Shown piece by piece: positions 1-8,990 of a stretch of DNA of 64,000 nucleotides. A model generated the notes under the pieces. The model ran no database searches and was not told the DNA's origin. It saw nothing but the letters and a program-made list of their open reading frames with translations. The DNA comes from OLB11 sp041392835 (GTDB lineage Bacteria; Bacteroidota; Bacteroidia; Chitinophagales; Chitinophagaceae), in NCBI GenBank assembly GCA_041392835.1, contig JAWKLF010000005.1:1-64000 (forward strand). The letters run 5' to 3'. Position numbers and translations under genes: made by a program. The number at the start of each line of letters is the position of its first letter. Position 1 is the stretch's first letter.

Positions 1-184
1 TTTATCAAAAGGGATTAATAACAAAGTGATTGGTGTTTTAAGATTGGTATTAAGTGCAATTTGAGGAACAAAAATTGGGCTATTGCATTTTTTCAAACGC
101 TATAATCCTTTGAAAATCAAAAAATTAGTTTTACTTTGGCATTATTATTGTTGATTTTTTTACTCTAAAATAAAACTAAATAGT

Positions 185-3100
185 ATGAAACGTATCTACC
201 AAATTGTATTGCTTGGGCTTATGAGTCCAACATTTCTTTGGGCACAAAGTAAACCCCATGCAGCTGATATAGCGCAGCGCACAACCGATGCCAATGGTCA
301 GGTAAAATTTATTACCTTTAAACCAGGAGCATCCAAAAAAAGAGCGCAGTCTGTACAGGTATTGCAACAACATCTTAATTTGCCAAGCAATCATCAATTT
401 CAAAAAAAGGATGAAAACACCGATGAACTGGGCATTACCCACGAAAAATTTCAGGAATATTATATGCAGTTGCCAGTAGAATTTGGTCAGTATAAAGTAC
501 ATTCTAAAGGCGGCATCATATCTTCTATCAATGGCGAAATGTATGATGTAAGCAATGTAAACACAACACCAAGCATCAATGCAAGTAATGCATTAGTTCT
601 TGCTAAGCAAAAAATAAATGCATCTAACTATCTAAGTGGAAACACAGCCTCCGATCAGGCTATGGGCTATTATGGCGCACAAGCCGAATTGGTTGTTTTT
701 CCAAAAATTCAATATATCAGCTCGAGTAACCGATTGGCATACCGATTAGATATCTATGCTACAGATCCATTGTACAGAGCCGATGTATATGTAGATGCTC
801 ATACGGGCGAGGTATTTTTTGAAAATAATAAAATACATCATCAAGATGTAGCAGCTTCTGGCAACAGCCTATATGAAGGCAATGTAAATTTCACAGCCGA
901 TTACACGGGTTCATTATATAGATTGCGTCAAACAAGCAGTGGAGGTGGATGCCAGACCTATAATATGAACAATGGTACTAGCTATACCAACTCTACAGAT
1001 TTTACAAGCTCAAGTAGTGTGTTTACCAATACCAAAGGTGTGCAAGCGCATTATGCTGCCGAACAAACACATGGTTACTATATGCAAAAACACAATAGAA
1101 ATTCGTTTAATGGCACAGGGGGTATTATAAAATCCTATGTTAGCTATTCTTCCAACTATGTCAATGCTTTTTGGAATGGCAGTGTGATGACCTATGGCGA
1201 TGGTAATGGTACCACCTATGGACCATTAATTACACTCGATATAGTAGGCCATGAAATTACGCACGGCGTTACAGAGTATAGTGCTAATTTGGTGTATCAA
1301 AAAGAATCGGGTGCACTCAATGAATCGTTCTCTGATATTTTTGGAGAAATGGTTGAATTGCACGCCAAAGGTTCAAATGATTGGTTGATGGGTAATGAAA
1401 TCTTTTTGACCAATAACTCAGGAGCTATACGCTCTATGAGCAATCCAAAACTGTATAGCGATCCAGATTGCTATGGTGGTAGCTATTGGATAAATCCAAA
1501 CTGCTCGCCTTCAAGTAGCAATGACTATTGTGGCGTACATAGCAATTCGGGTGTACAAAATAAGTGGTACTATCTATTATCAGTAGGCGGAAGCGGAACC
1601 AATGATTTGTCTAATCCATATACCGTTGCCGGCATTGGAACAGCCAAAGCGGCCGCTATTGCCTATAGAAACCTTACGGTATATTTAAACTCAAATTCTA
1701 ATTTTGCTGATGCACGTGCAGGAGCTATACAAGCAGCTATAGATTTATACGGAGCAGGCTCACCCGAAGAAATAGCTACTACCAATGCTTGGTATGCTGT
1801 GGGAGTAGGCAATGCCTATGGAGGTTCTAATCCACCACCGCCACCACTAATCTGTGTTAATGGCACTATGAATTTAGTTATCAAATTAGACAACTATCCT
1901 TCAGAAACCAGTTGGAAAATATTTGACGGAAATAATACTATAGTGGCACAAGGGCAAAATTATGCAGGTGCTGGTAGCGTAGTTGTAGAAAATTTTAGTC
2001 TTGGTAGTGGAAATTATGATTTCGTAATCTACGATTCCTATGGCGATGGTATTTGTTGTTCGTATGGACAAGGTTACTATCATTTAGTAAGCGGAAATGA
2101 TACGGTAAAAAGTGGTGGAGCATTTGGTAGTAGCGAAACAACTGCCTTTTGTGTTACTAATACATCCGATACTTTGGCACCTACGGCACCTAGCAATCTA
2201 AGTGTATCAAATGTATCTTATTTCTCATTAGATTTAAACTGGAATGCTTCTACAGACAATGTTGCAGTAACGTCTTATACCGTATATCAAGGAAGTTCGG
2301 TTATAGGCACTACAAGTTCTACAAGCTATAGTGTAGCCGGATTAGCTATGAATACCGCCTATTCATTTTACGTGGTAGCCAACGATGCTGCTTACAATAC
2401 CTCGGGCGCAAGCAATGTAGCCACGGCTACTACACTCAACGATGTTACAGCTCCAAGTGCACCTACTAACCTAAGTGCATCAAACACTACACAAACCTCA
2501 ACCGATTTAAGCTGGAATGCATCAAGCGATAATGTGGGTGTCGTATTATACAATGTATATCAAGGTGCTAGCTTAATAGGTACATCAACATCTACATCTT
2601 TTGTAGCTTCTGGGCTAACTGCCAATACTACCTATAGCTTTAGCGTCAAAGCATTAGATGGAAATAATAATGTATCGGGTAGCAGCAATGTATTGAGTGT
2701 AACAACATTAAATACACCTCCGCCACCGCCAAATATTGTTTTACATCAAGGCTTTTTTGAATCTGGCTGGGATGGCTGGTCCGATGGAGGAAGCGATTGT
2801 GCTCGATACAAAGGAAGTCGTTCTGCCGAAGGAAGCTATTCAATCTATATAAGAGATAATAGTGGTATTGCATCGGCTATGACCTCTCCAACATTGGATC
2901 TAACAGCGTATAATACCGTGCAAGTAGAATTTGATTTTTATGCCAGTAGCATGGAAACAAATGAAGACTTTTGGTTACTATACAATAATGGTAGCAATTG
3001 GACCACAGTGAAAACATGGAAACGTGGAACGGATTTTAATAATAATACATTTTATCATGTAACAGTTTCTATGCCATTGAGTACTTATGGTAGTGCTTCC

Positions 3101-3484
3101 AATGCTCAATTTCGTTTTCAATGCGATGCCAGTGCAAATGATGACTTAGTGTATATAGACAAAGTAATCATAACAGGTATTAATCAACCTATTTCTGTCA
3201 TGTCGTCTTTGATGGGAGAAGGTGTAGAATCTCTTCTTAGCGACAATATGGACGAAATAGAAGGAATAGAAGTCTATCCAAATCCAGCAAAAAATACACT
3301 TTATGTAAAAGGTTTAGAAGCCCAATCAGCATACAAAATTCTTGATCTAAGTGGTCGTGTAATAAATAGCGGTATCGTGTCGGATCAGGCTATAAACATA
3401 AGCCAATTGCATAATGGCTTATATATGATCATGATAGAAACAGAGGATGGTGATGTGGAAAATATAAAATTCATAAAAGAATAA
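185..3484 (+). CDS. Secreted M4 (thermolysin-like) metalloprotease with FN3 domains and T9SS sorting domain
   Basis: This is a secreted zinc endopeptidase of 1099 residues. A Sec signal peptide (about residues 1-20, ending in WAQS) precedes an FTP/PepSY-type propeptide region (about 50-220). The catalytic domain follows, with the zinc motif HEITH at 356-360 and the downstream GALNESFSDIFGE helix that supplies the third zinc ligand. Next come a YDSYGDG-containing module (around 614), two fibronectin type III repeats (around 660-750 and 753-850), a carbohydrate-binding or MAM-like beta domain (about 852-1000) and a type A T9SS sorting domain starting at IEVYPNPA (around 1028). The protein is therefore expected to cross the outer membrane by type IX secretion and be surface-bound or released. 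It is monocistronic, followed by a strong terminator. The family assignment is certain; substrates are unknown. Confidence 0.95.
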   Translation: MKRIYQIVLLGLMSPTFLWAQSKPHAADIAQRTTDANGQVKFITFKPGASKKRAQSVQVLQQHLNLPSNHQFQKKDENTDELGITHEKFQEYYMQLPVEFGQYKVHSKGGIISSINGEMYDVSNVNTTPSINASNALVLAKQKINASNYLSGNTASDQAMGYYGAQAELVVFPKIQYISSSNRLAYRLDIYATDPLYRADVYVDAHTGEVFFENNKIHHQDVAASGNSLYEGNVNFTADYTGSLYRLRQTSSGGGCQTYNMNNGTSYTNSTDFTSSSSVFTNTKGVQAHYAAEQTHGYYMQKHNRNSFNGTGGIIKSYVSYSSNYVNAFWNGSVMTYGDGNGTTYGPLITLDIVGHEITHGVTEYSANLVYQKESGALNESFSDIFGEMVELHAKGSNDWLMGNEIFLTNNSGAIRSMSNPKLYSDPDCYGGSYWINPNCSPSSSNDYCGVHSNSGVQNKWYYLLSVGGSGTNDLSNPYTVAGIGTAKAAAIAYRNLTVYLNSNSNFADARAGAIQAAIDLYGAGSPEEIATTNAWYAVGVGNAYGGSNPPPPPLICVNGTMNLVIKLDNYPSETSWKIFDGNNTIVAQGQNYAGAGSVVVENFSLGSGNYDFVIYDSYGDGICCSYGQGYYHLVSGNDTVKSGGAFGSSETTAFCVTNTSDTLAPTAPSNLSVSNVSYFSLDLNWNASTDNVAVTSYTVYQGSSVIGTTSSTSYSVAGLAMNTAYSFYVVANDAAYNTSGASNVATATTLNDVTAPSAPTNLSASNTTQTSTDLSWNASSDNVGVVLYNVYQGASLIGTSTSTSFVASGLTANTTYSFSVKALDGNNNVSGSSNVLSVTTLNTPPPPPNIVLHQGFFESGWDGWSDGGSDCARYKGSRSAEGSYSIYIRDNSGIASAMTSPTLDLTAYNTVQVEFDFYASSMETNEDFWLLYNNGSNWTTVKTWKRGTDFNNNTFYHVTVSMPLSTYGSASNAQFRFQCDASANDDLVYIDKVIITGINQPISVMSSLMGEGVESLLSDNMDEIEGIEVYPNPAKNTLYVKGLEAQSAYKILDLSGRVINSGIVSDQAINISQLHNGLYMIMIETEDGDVENIKFIKE

Positions 3485-3502
3485 AATACAATATTTCAAC
3501 AT

Positions 3503-3536
3503 GTAAAACCCGGCATAGTCCGGGTTTTACTTTTTT
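3503..3536 (+). terminator. Rho-independent terminator of the M4 protease gene
   Basis: A perfect GTAAAACCCGG / CCGGGTTTTAC stem with a CATAGT loop is followed by a T run, 18 bases after the protease stop codon. Confidence 0.9.
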
Positions 3537-3614
3537 AGTAATACCATTTATACTACTATAACAGACCCCCAAAATTGCTCTTAATATCGAATGCACTCGC
3601 GATTCGGTATAATA
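3537..3614. repeat. Intergenic repeat, copy A (short form)
   Basis: The segment starts TAATACC and ends GGTATAAT, so its ends form a short inverted repeat. Its interior (ACTACTATAACAGACC..., then CGAATGCACTCG) matches the reverse complement of part of the copy at 47561-47679, and its left part matches the copy at 30833-30945. It sits between a terminator and the ribonuclease promoter and has no reading frame of its own. Confidence 0.6.
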
Positions 3615-3657
3615 TATTGTAAACCGTAAGGGGTATTTTGAAACCACAATTTTTAGC

Positions 3658-3665
3658 TATTTTTG
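3658..3665 (+). promoter_or_regulatory. Bacteroidota -7 promoter element for the ribonuclease-inhibitor pair
   Basis: TATTTTTG matches TAnnTTTG exactly and lies only 7 bases before the ATG at 3673, which would give an almost leaderless transcript. No clear -33 element is seen. Confidence 0.4.
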
Positions 3666-3672
3666 ATAGGTG

Positions 3673-4140
3673 ATGAAATTATCTCAAGCAACTCGATATA
3701 TTTTATTTTTGTTATTAGGTCTTTGCCTAGGTTATGCATTGGGCTATAACTATCATACAGGTTTTTCTACTCAAGAAGAAAAACAGAATACACACGCTGG
3801 CAATAATAGAAATGTTGCTAAATCTGTAAATGCAAAACAATTAAAAGAAAGTAGCTCTAATCAGTCTATACCAGACTATGTTATAGAAACATTGCGCTAT
3901 GTAAAAAAATATAAGCAAGCTCCAAGCGATTATGTGGGTGGTAGAATATTTCAAAATCGAGAAAAAAAACTTCCAATACTAAATGAATTGGGAAAAAAAA
4001 TTAGCTATCAGGAATGGGATGTGCATCCAAAAATAAAGGGTCAAAATAGAGGAGCAGAAAGACTCATTACATCGAACCATGACAAAAACTATTATACAAA
4101 TAATCATTATCAATCTTTTATACTAATACCCAATGAGTAA
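3673..4140 (+). CDS. RNase Sa/barnase-type (N1/T1 family) ribonuclease with N-terminal membrane anchor
   Basis: This is a 155-residue guanyl-specific-type ribonuclease. The N-terminus has a hydrophobic stretch (about residues 8-26) that could be a signal anchor or signal peptide, then a low-complexity linker, then the RNase domain (about 66-155). The family core is complete: YVGGRIFQNRE, the catalytic Glu114 in YQEWDV, Arg126 and Arg130 in NRGAERLI, and the catalytic His145 in NNHYQSF. The spacing agrees with RNase Sa Glu54/Arg65/Arg69/His85. I chose the ATG at 3673 over the GTG immediately before it. The stop overlaps the start of the barstar-like gene by 8 bases, which ensures coupled synthesis of the inhibitor. 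The likely role is an exported or periplasmic RNase, possibly used in competition or nutrient scavenging; that role is inference. Confidence 0.85.
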   Translation: MKLSQATRYILFLLLGLCLGYALGYNYHTGFSTQEEKQNTHAGNNRNVAKSVNAKQLKESSSNQSIPDYVIETLRYVKKYKQAPSDYVGGRIFQNREKKLPILNELGKKISYQEWDVHPKIKGQNRGAERLITSNHDKNYYTNNHYQSFILIPNE

Positions 4141-4462
4141 TATACATTTTCTTCAAACCGAAACAAAAACCATATTAGATAGTGACACACAAGTTGTGTA
4201 TATAAATGGACAGAATCTGGCAAACAAAAATGCCTTTTATGATGCCATTAGTATGGGTTTACAACTGCCTACTTATTTTGGTCGCAATCTAGATGCCCTA
4301 GCAGATGTACTATACGATTTGGAATCTATACAGGCTAAGTACACATTGATACTAATAACGCATTGGGAATTATGTTTGTTAGAAGATATAGCGTTTAAGA
4401 ATGAACTTTTAGATGTATTTAGAAGCTCTGAAAATGAATATTTAGATTTTATATTCATTTAA
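4133..4462 (+). CDS. Barstar-family ribonuclease inhibitor
   Basis: This 109-residue cytoplasmic protein has the barstar signature LPTYFGRNLDALAD, which aligns with barstar LPEYYGENLDALWD. Barstar Tyr29, Asp35 and Asp39 are kept, while Trp38 is replaced by Ala. The protein presumably binds the active site of the ribonuclease encoded just upstream and protects the producer before the enzyme is exported. The 8-base overlap with the ribonuclease gene indicates one operon and translational coupling. It ends ten bases before the converging moxR gene, and no terminator is visible between them. Confidence 0.85.
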   Translation: MSNIHFLQTETKTILDSDTQVVYINGQNLANKNAFYDAISMGLQLPTYFGRNLDALADVLYDLESIQAKYTLILITHWELCLLEDIAFKNELLDVFRSSENEYLDFIFI

Positions 4463-4471
4463 GAAAATGGG

Positions 4472-5428
4472 CTATAACAATTTCCCTATTAAACTTTCTA
4501 TACTTAAACCTTCGGCTTCTGCTTTGTAATTTCGTACTACACGATGACGGAGTATGGGTAAAGCTACAGCTTTGACATCTTCTATGTCGGGGCTATACTT
4601 GCCATGTAATAAGGCATAGCATTTGGCTCCTAATATTAAGTTTTGCGAAGCACGAGGTCCGGCACCCCAAGCTATATAATTTCTGGCCAATTCTGAACCT
4701 TGTTCATTGGGTCGGGTATTGTGTACTAGTTTCACAGCATATTCCAGTACATTGTCGGGTACGGGCACACGTCTTACTAATTGTTGATAATACAAGATTT
4801 CTTCGCCTGTCATTACTTTTTCCAATCTTACTTTTTGCTCCGAAGTAGTATTTTTTACAACATCTAATTCTTCCTGAAAGCTTGGATAGTCTAACCAGAT
4901 ATTAAACATAAAACGATCTAACTGAGCTTCAGGAAGCGGATAGGTACCTTCTTGTTCTATAGGATTTTGAGTAGCCAATACAAAAAATGGGGAAGGCAAG
5001 TCATGTTTGACACCGCCTATGGTAATATGTCTTTCTTGCATAGCTTCCAATAAAGCTGCCTGCGTTTTGGGAGGTGTTCTATTAATTTCATCGGCCAAAA
5101 TAATATTTGAAAAAAGTGGGCCTTTGATGAATTTAAAATTTCGATGTTCATCTAAAATTTCTGCACCGGTTATATCGCTTGGCATCAAATCGGGTGTGAA
5201 TTGTATGCGTTTAAAATCTAAATCCAAAACTTGGGCTATCGTATTTACCAACAAGGTTTTGGCCAATCCGGGTACACCTACTAATAAGCTATGACCATTG
5301 CAAAGTATAGAAATAATACTGGCTTCTACTACTTCATGTTGCCCTACGATAACTTTAGAGATTGCCTTTTTTAGTTCACTAAATTTTTGTTTTAATGCAT
5401 TTGCAGCTTCTACGTCGGAGTTAAACAT
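4472..5428 (-). CDS. MoxR-family AAA+ ATPase
   Basis: This is a 318-residue MoxR ATPase. Walker A is GVPGLAKTLL, Walker B is IILADEINRTPPKTQAALLEAMQE, sensor 1 is ATQNP and the GPRAS sensor 2-like motif is near the C-terminus. MoxR proteins act as chaperone-like ATPases that activate or assemble partner proteins, often with VWA-domain partners; no VWA gene is adjacent here. It lies 43 bases downstream of the SurA-like gene in the same direction and is probably cotranscribed with it. A second MoxR lies at 31971-32951. Confidence 0.93.
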   Translation of the reverse strand: MFNSDVEAANALKQKFSELKKAISKVIVGQHEVVEASIISILCNGHSLLVGVPGLAKTLLVNTIAQVLDLDFKRIQFTPDLMPSDITGAEILDEHRNFKFIKGPLFSNIILADEINRTPPKTQAALLEAMQERHITIGGVKHDLPSPFFVLATQNPIEQEGTYPLPEAQLDRFMFNIWLDYPSFQEELDVVKNTTSEQKVRLEKVMTGEEILYYQQLVRRVPVPDNVLEYAVKLVHNTRPNEQGSELARNYIAWGAGPRASQNLILGAKCYALLHGKYSPDIEDVKAVALPILRHRVVRNYKAEAEGLSIESLIGKLL

Positions 5429-5471
5429 GTTCTTTTAGTATCGTTTTTGAGTTAATTTAAAAAAAGGTAAA

Positions 5472-6830
5472 TTATTTTTTAGCACTATCTATGGCTTTCA
5501 TCCATCTTGACAAGTTCGGACAATCTTTATATTCTTCATCTACTTTCAAAAAGAAGGTAGGTGCTTTTTGTTCTATCCAGTTAAACAGATACGTATTTTG
5601 TTTTTCGGCCAAAGCCACTTGTTGTATACGGCTATAGTCGTCTGTAAGGTTGGCTTTGTGTGGTTCTGTTCTCGATTTAAGATATATAACACGAACCAAT
5701 CTATCGCCCGTTTGTGGATCTACGTATTCTAAAGGTTGCGAAAACTCTTTTACTTTCATATCCGTTACAGCTATGGCAATATTAGGATCCAAATCTTCTG
5801 TGATAAGATTGGTGCCTCCAGTTTGTCTGTCGCTTAGCATACCGCCACTTAGTTTGCTTTGCTCATCGCTAGAATATTTGCCTACAGCTTCCGAAAATTG
5901 CAATTTGCCACTTACCAATTGAGCTCGTACGCTATCAGCTTTTTTTACCGATAGTTGTACCATATCATTCGTTACCAAGGGCTTTATCAGTATGTGTCTT
6001 AACTTGGCTTTTTCGCCTTGTCTGTTTTGCATTTGCACTATGTGGTAACCATAGCTTGTTTTTACTACTGGCGAAATTTCACCATTTTGTAATTTGAAAG
6101 CTGCTGCTGCAAACTCTGGTACCAAATCATCTCGTCCTAATATACCCAGTTCGCCCCCATTGTCTCTACTGCCAGGGTCTTCGCTATGTATGCTAGCCAT
6201 GACATCAAAGGCAGAACGTCCTGAAATAATTTCTTCTCGTATATCTTCTAATTTTTTTATTGCATAGTCGGCTACTTCTTTGTTAATTTCGGGTTTAAAC
6301 ACTATTTGTCCTACCTCCATCATACTTGGATAAAAAGGAAGGCTGTCTTGTGGAATTTTGTCGTAAAAAACTTTTACTTCTTGAGGCGTAATCTTTACAT
6401 TCTGCATGATTTGTCCTTGCATACGCTGAGCTGTAAGTTGATCTCTAAATAAATTTCGATAGTCGTCTTTGAGTTGATATACCGATTTGCCCGATATTTC
6501 TTCTAATTTTTCTTGTGAGCCATAGCTATTGATAAAATAACGAATACGATTGTCTAAGGCGGCTTCTATTTCGTCATCGCTAATGATAACGCTATCACGT
6601 GAGGCTTGTTCTACTAATATTTTTTGACTTATATATTGATCCAATACATTACAAACGGCATCATCTTGATTGGGGTTTTCTTGGGTTAGCTCACTGATGG
6701 CCATGTCCACTTCAGATTGTAAAATAATTTTGTCGCCTACTATAGCAACTATTTTGTCCAATTGGTCTGTTTGAGAAAAGCTGTTTTGGTATGCACCAAG
6801 CAATATTAGTATATAGAATAATGGCTTCAT
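5472..6830 (-). CDS. SurA-like periplasmic peptidylprolyl isomerase/chaperone
   Basis: This exported 452-residue chaperone should assist outer-membrane protein folding in the periplasm. A signal peptide (about 1-19, ending SFSQ) is followed by a SurA-type N-terminal helical region beginning with LDKIVAIVGDKIILQSEVD. Two parvulin (PpiC/rotamase) domains follow: about 170-270, containing GGELGILGRDDLVPEF and GYHIVQ, and about 275-390, containing LRHILIKP. It is the first gene of a probable operon with the downstream moxR. Its length and architecture fit SurA; an alternative name is PpiC/PrsA-like isomerase. Confidence 0.9.
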   Translation of the reverse strand: MKPLFYILILLGAYQNSFSQTDQLDKIVAIVGDKIILQSEVDMAISELTQENPNQDDAVCNVLDQYISQKILVEQASRDSVIISDDEIEAALDNRIRYFINSYGSQEKLEEISGKSVYQLKDDYRNLFRDQLTAQRMQGQIMQNVKITPQEVKVFYDKIPQDSLPFYPSMMEVGQIVFKPEINKEVADYAIKKLEDIREEIISGRSAFDVMASIHSEDPGSRDNGGELGILGRDDLVPEFAAAAFKLQNGEISPVVKTSYGYHIVQMQNRQGEKAKLRHILIKPLVTNDMVQLSVKKADSVRAQLVSGKLQFSEAVGKYSSDEQSKLSGGMLSDRQTGGTNLITEDLDPNIAIAVTDMKVKEFSQPLEYVDPQTGDRLVRVIYLKSRTEPHKANLTDDYSRIQQVALAEKQNTYLFNWIEQKAPTFFLKVDEEYKDCPNLSRWMKAIDSAKK

Positions 6831-6967
6831 AAAGCGTGCAATTTACGTTGAATAAAGTTAGGTATCAGATACTTAAAACTTTATTTAACAAAGTTTTTGA
6901 TGATTTCAGCTTTCTGGCATAAAATAGGCTATTTCCAAGCATTTTATTTTTACTTTGTGCATATACT

Positions 6968-8164
6968 ATGGATGCTTTTACAGATTTGAATATAGCTACT
7001 CGTTTAGCGCAGATGGAGCCCACAAGACAAGCTTTTTTTGCTAAAAATAAAAGCGAGTTGGAGCATCTACTTTTACAAAAAAAAGGCATAGAAAAAAAAA
7101 GTATTGAACAACTTCTTTTGCGATTGCAAATAAAAGATAAATTACCACTTTGGTATCAATCGCAAAAGATATATTATCCACCATCCATACATTTACAACA
7201 AGCCTCTTCCTGGATTACGGCTCAATACAAAGCAAGCTTGTTTCAGGGTACTTCTTTTATAGATCTTACCTTGGGCATGGGCATAGATACTTGTGCCTTG
7301 TTGCAAAAAGCACACAAAGCTATCGTAATAGAACCCAATATAGACTTGCTCAAAACGACACAACACAATCTTCAAGTTTTTTACCCTGATAAGGAATTAA
7401 AATTTGTACATGCAAGTGCAGATACCTTTCTAAAACAACATAAAGAGTCTGTAGATTTAATTTATGTAGACCCATCTAGAAGAAATGAAAAAGGTCAAAA
7501 AACTGTTTTTTTAAACGATTATGACCCACAAATAGCTGTATTATTGGAAGACTTATTTAGTATATCCAAACGCATACTGGTCAAAACATCGCCCATGTTA
7601 GATATTTCGCAGGCTATGAGTGAACTTAGTCATGTGAGTGAAGTACATGTAGTAGCAATAGAAAATGAATGTAAGGAGGTATTATATGTTTTGCAAAAAA
7701 ATGCACAACATACTAAAATCAAAACGATACATTTTATAAAAGATAAAGAACAAGTTTTTGAAAGTAGTAAGCAACTCGAACACGAATTGAAACTTTCGTA
7801 TAGCATGCCTCAACAATTTTTGTACGAGCCCAATAGTGCTATATTGAAGGCGGGTTTGTTTAAATCAATAGCTCCTCAATGGGCTTTGCATAAGCTTCAT
7901 CAACATACACATCTTTATACTTCAGATCATCGTTGGGATGATTTTCCGGGACGTATTTTTAAGATAAAAGCTGTTTGTAAGGCTAATAAAAAAGATCTTT
8001 TGCATTTCATACCAGAAGCCAGGGCTAATTTGTGCATACGAAATTTTCCATCGGATATACAAACATTAAAAAAGAAATTAGGTATTCAAGATGGCGGCAA
8101 GCAATATCTTTTTGCCTGTACGCTCCATACCCAAGAAAAAGTAATTTTAGTATGCGAAAAATAA
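6968..8164 (+). CDS. PG_1098-like class I SAM-dependent methyltransferase with THUMP-like C-terminus
   Basis: This 398-residue protein has a Rossmann methyltransferase core. The SAM-binding loop is LTLGMGIDTCALLQ (around residue 100), followed by the acidic strand end IVIEPN and the catalytic-type motif VDPSRRN (around 165). N- and C-terminal regions match the Bacteroidota family typified by Porphyromonas gingivalis PG_1098, which carries a ferredoxin-like and a THUMP-like domain and is presumed to modify RNA. The substrate has not been established to my knowledge. It is transcribed divergently from the SurA-like gene and has no same-strand partner. Confidence 0.85.
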   Translation: MDAFTDLNIATRLAQMEPTRQAFFAKNKSELEHLLLQKKGIEKKSIEQLLLRLQIKDKLPLWYQSQKIYYPPSIHLQQASSWITAQYKASLFQGTSFIDLTLGMGIDTCALLQKAHKAIVIEPNIDLLKTTQHNLQVFYPDKELKFVHASADTFLKQHKESVDLIYVDPSRRNEKGQKTVFLNDYDPQIAVLLEDLFSISKRILVKTSPMLDISQAMSELSHVSEVHVVAIENECKEVLYVLQKNAQHTKIKTIHFIKDKEQVFESSKQLEHELKLSYSMPQQFLYEPNSAILKAGLFKSIAPQWALHKLHQHTHLYTSDHRWDDFPGRIFKIKAVCKANKKDLLHFIPEARANLCIRNFPSDIQTLKKKLGIQDGGKQYLFACTLHTQEKVILVCEK

Positions 8165-8170
8165 ATCCTA

Positions 8171-8983
8171 TTAGGGCTTATAGCCCAAATCTATAGCCAT
8201 ACTCCAATCGCTTTCTGCTTTGTCGAGTTGTTGCAAAGCTTTGTAGCTATTGCCTCTATTGAAATAGGCTATGGCTAATTGCATATCTTCTTTAATAGCA
8301 TTGGTAAAGCAGTCTATAGCTTTTTCATGTTCTCCTATTGCATCCCAAAGTGTACCTTTGTTTACCCAGGCTTCTTTAAAAAAGGGTGCTAAAGCAAGTG
8401 CCGCATCATAGTCTTTTAAGGCTTCTTCGGCATCATACAATTGTTGTTTGGCTATAGCTCTTGAATAGTAGGCGTTAGGGTCTTGTTTGTCAATTTGTAA
8501 AACCAAAGTCCAATACAGTATAGCCTCAAACAAATTTCCATTTTCATATAGTGCTAGTGCTTTGTCAAAATAAGGAATTGCATGTTCCTTGCCCCAATCT
8601 GGCATTTGTTTTTCTTCAGTAGCTAAAAGTGCCATGCCATCTAAAACGCAATCATGTTGTTTGCCTTGCACAAGCATATCTAAAGCAAAGTAGCGAAGTG
8701 TACTCGTATGAATAGGGAAAGCTATGGATTCGCATTTGATTTCATATTTATCTTGTGGCGTTTTTTGGATTTCTTGAACCGAAAAAGAATATATATCACG
8801 AAGTTTTTCTTGCAGCAAACCTAGTTGTTGGCTATCTTGACCAAGAAAGTAAAAAACTAGTTGACCATACTGAAAATCGTTTTGTGTTTTACGAAATTGA
8901 TGGTATAGCATTTGCGTATCTTGCAAGGTTTGTTTATAAAGAGTCTGAAAAAGCGAATGGCTAAAAAAAATAGGACTATCCAT
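8171..8983 (-). CDS. Tetratricopeptide-repeat protein
   Basis: This 270-residue protein has no signal peptide. Its C-terminal half (about residues 130-270) has at least four TPR units, with typical AYYSRAIAKQQLYDAEEALKDY, KEAWVNKGTLWD and AIAYFNRGNSYKALQQLDKAE patterns. The N-terminal ~130 residues are not recognised. I chose the ATG at 8983 over the TTG two codons earlier. It starts only 7 bases after the porin stop codon and is thus cotranscribed with the porin. TPRs imply protein-protein contacts; no specific function can be given. Confidence 0.85.
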   Translation of the reverse strand: MDSPIFFSHSLFQTLYKQTLQDTQMLYHQFRKTQNDFQYGQLVFYFLGQDSQQLGLLQEKLRDIYSFSVQEIQKTPQDKYEIKCESIAFPIHTSTLRYFALDMLVQGKQHDCVLDGMALLATEEKQMPDWGKEHAIPYFDKALALYENGNLFEAILYWTLVLQIDKQDPNAYYSRAIAKQQLYDAEEALKDYDAALALAPFFKEAWVNKGTLWDAIGEHEKAIDCFTNAIKEDMQLAIAYFNRGNSYKALQQLDKAESDWSMAIDLGYKP

Positions 8984-8990
8984 ATTCAAA

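Noticed and set aside
1..184. Possible gene or promoter region at the left edge
   Set aside because: No open frame continues from outside the window with recognisable protein sequence; only a weak partial match to the intergenic repeat was seen at 37-54.
7150..7389. Open frames inside real genes on the other frames and strand (for example here and at 9533-9718, 28283-28648)
   Set aside because: They lie within confidently assigned genes, have no recognisable domain and mirror the codon pattern of the true frame.
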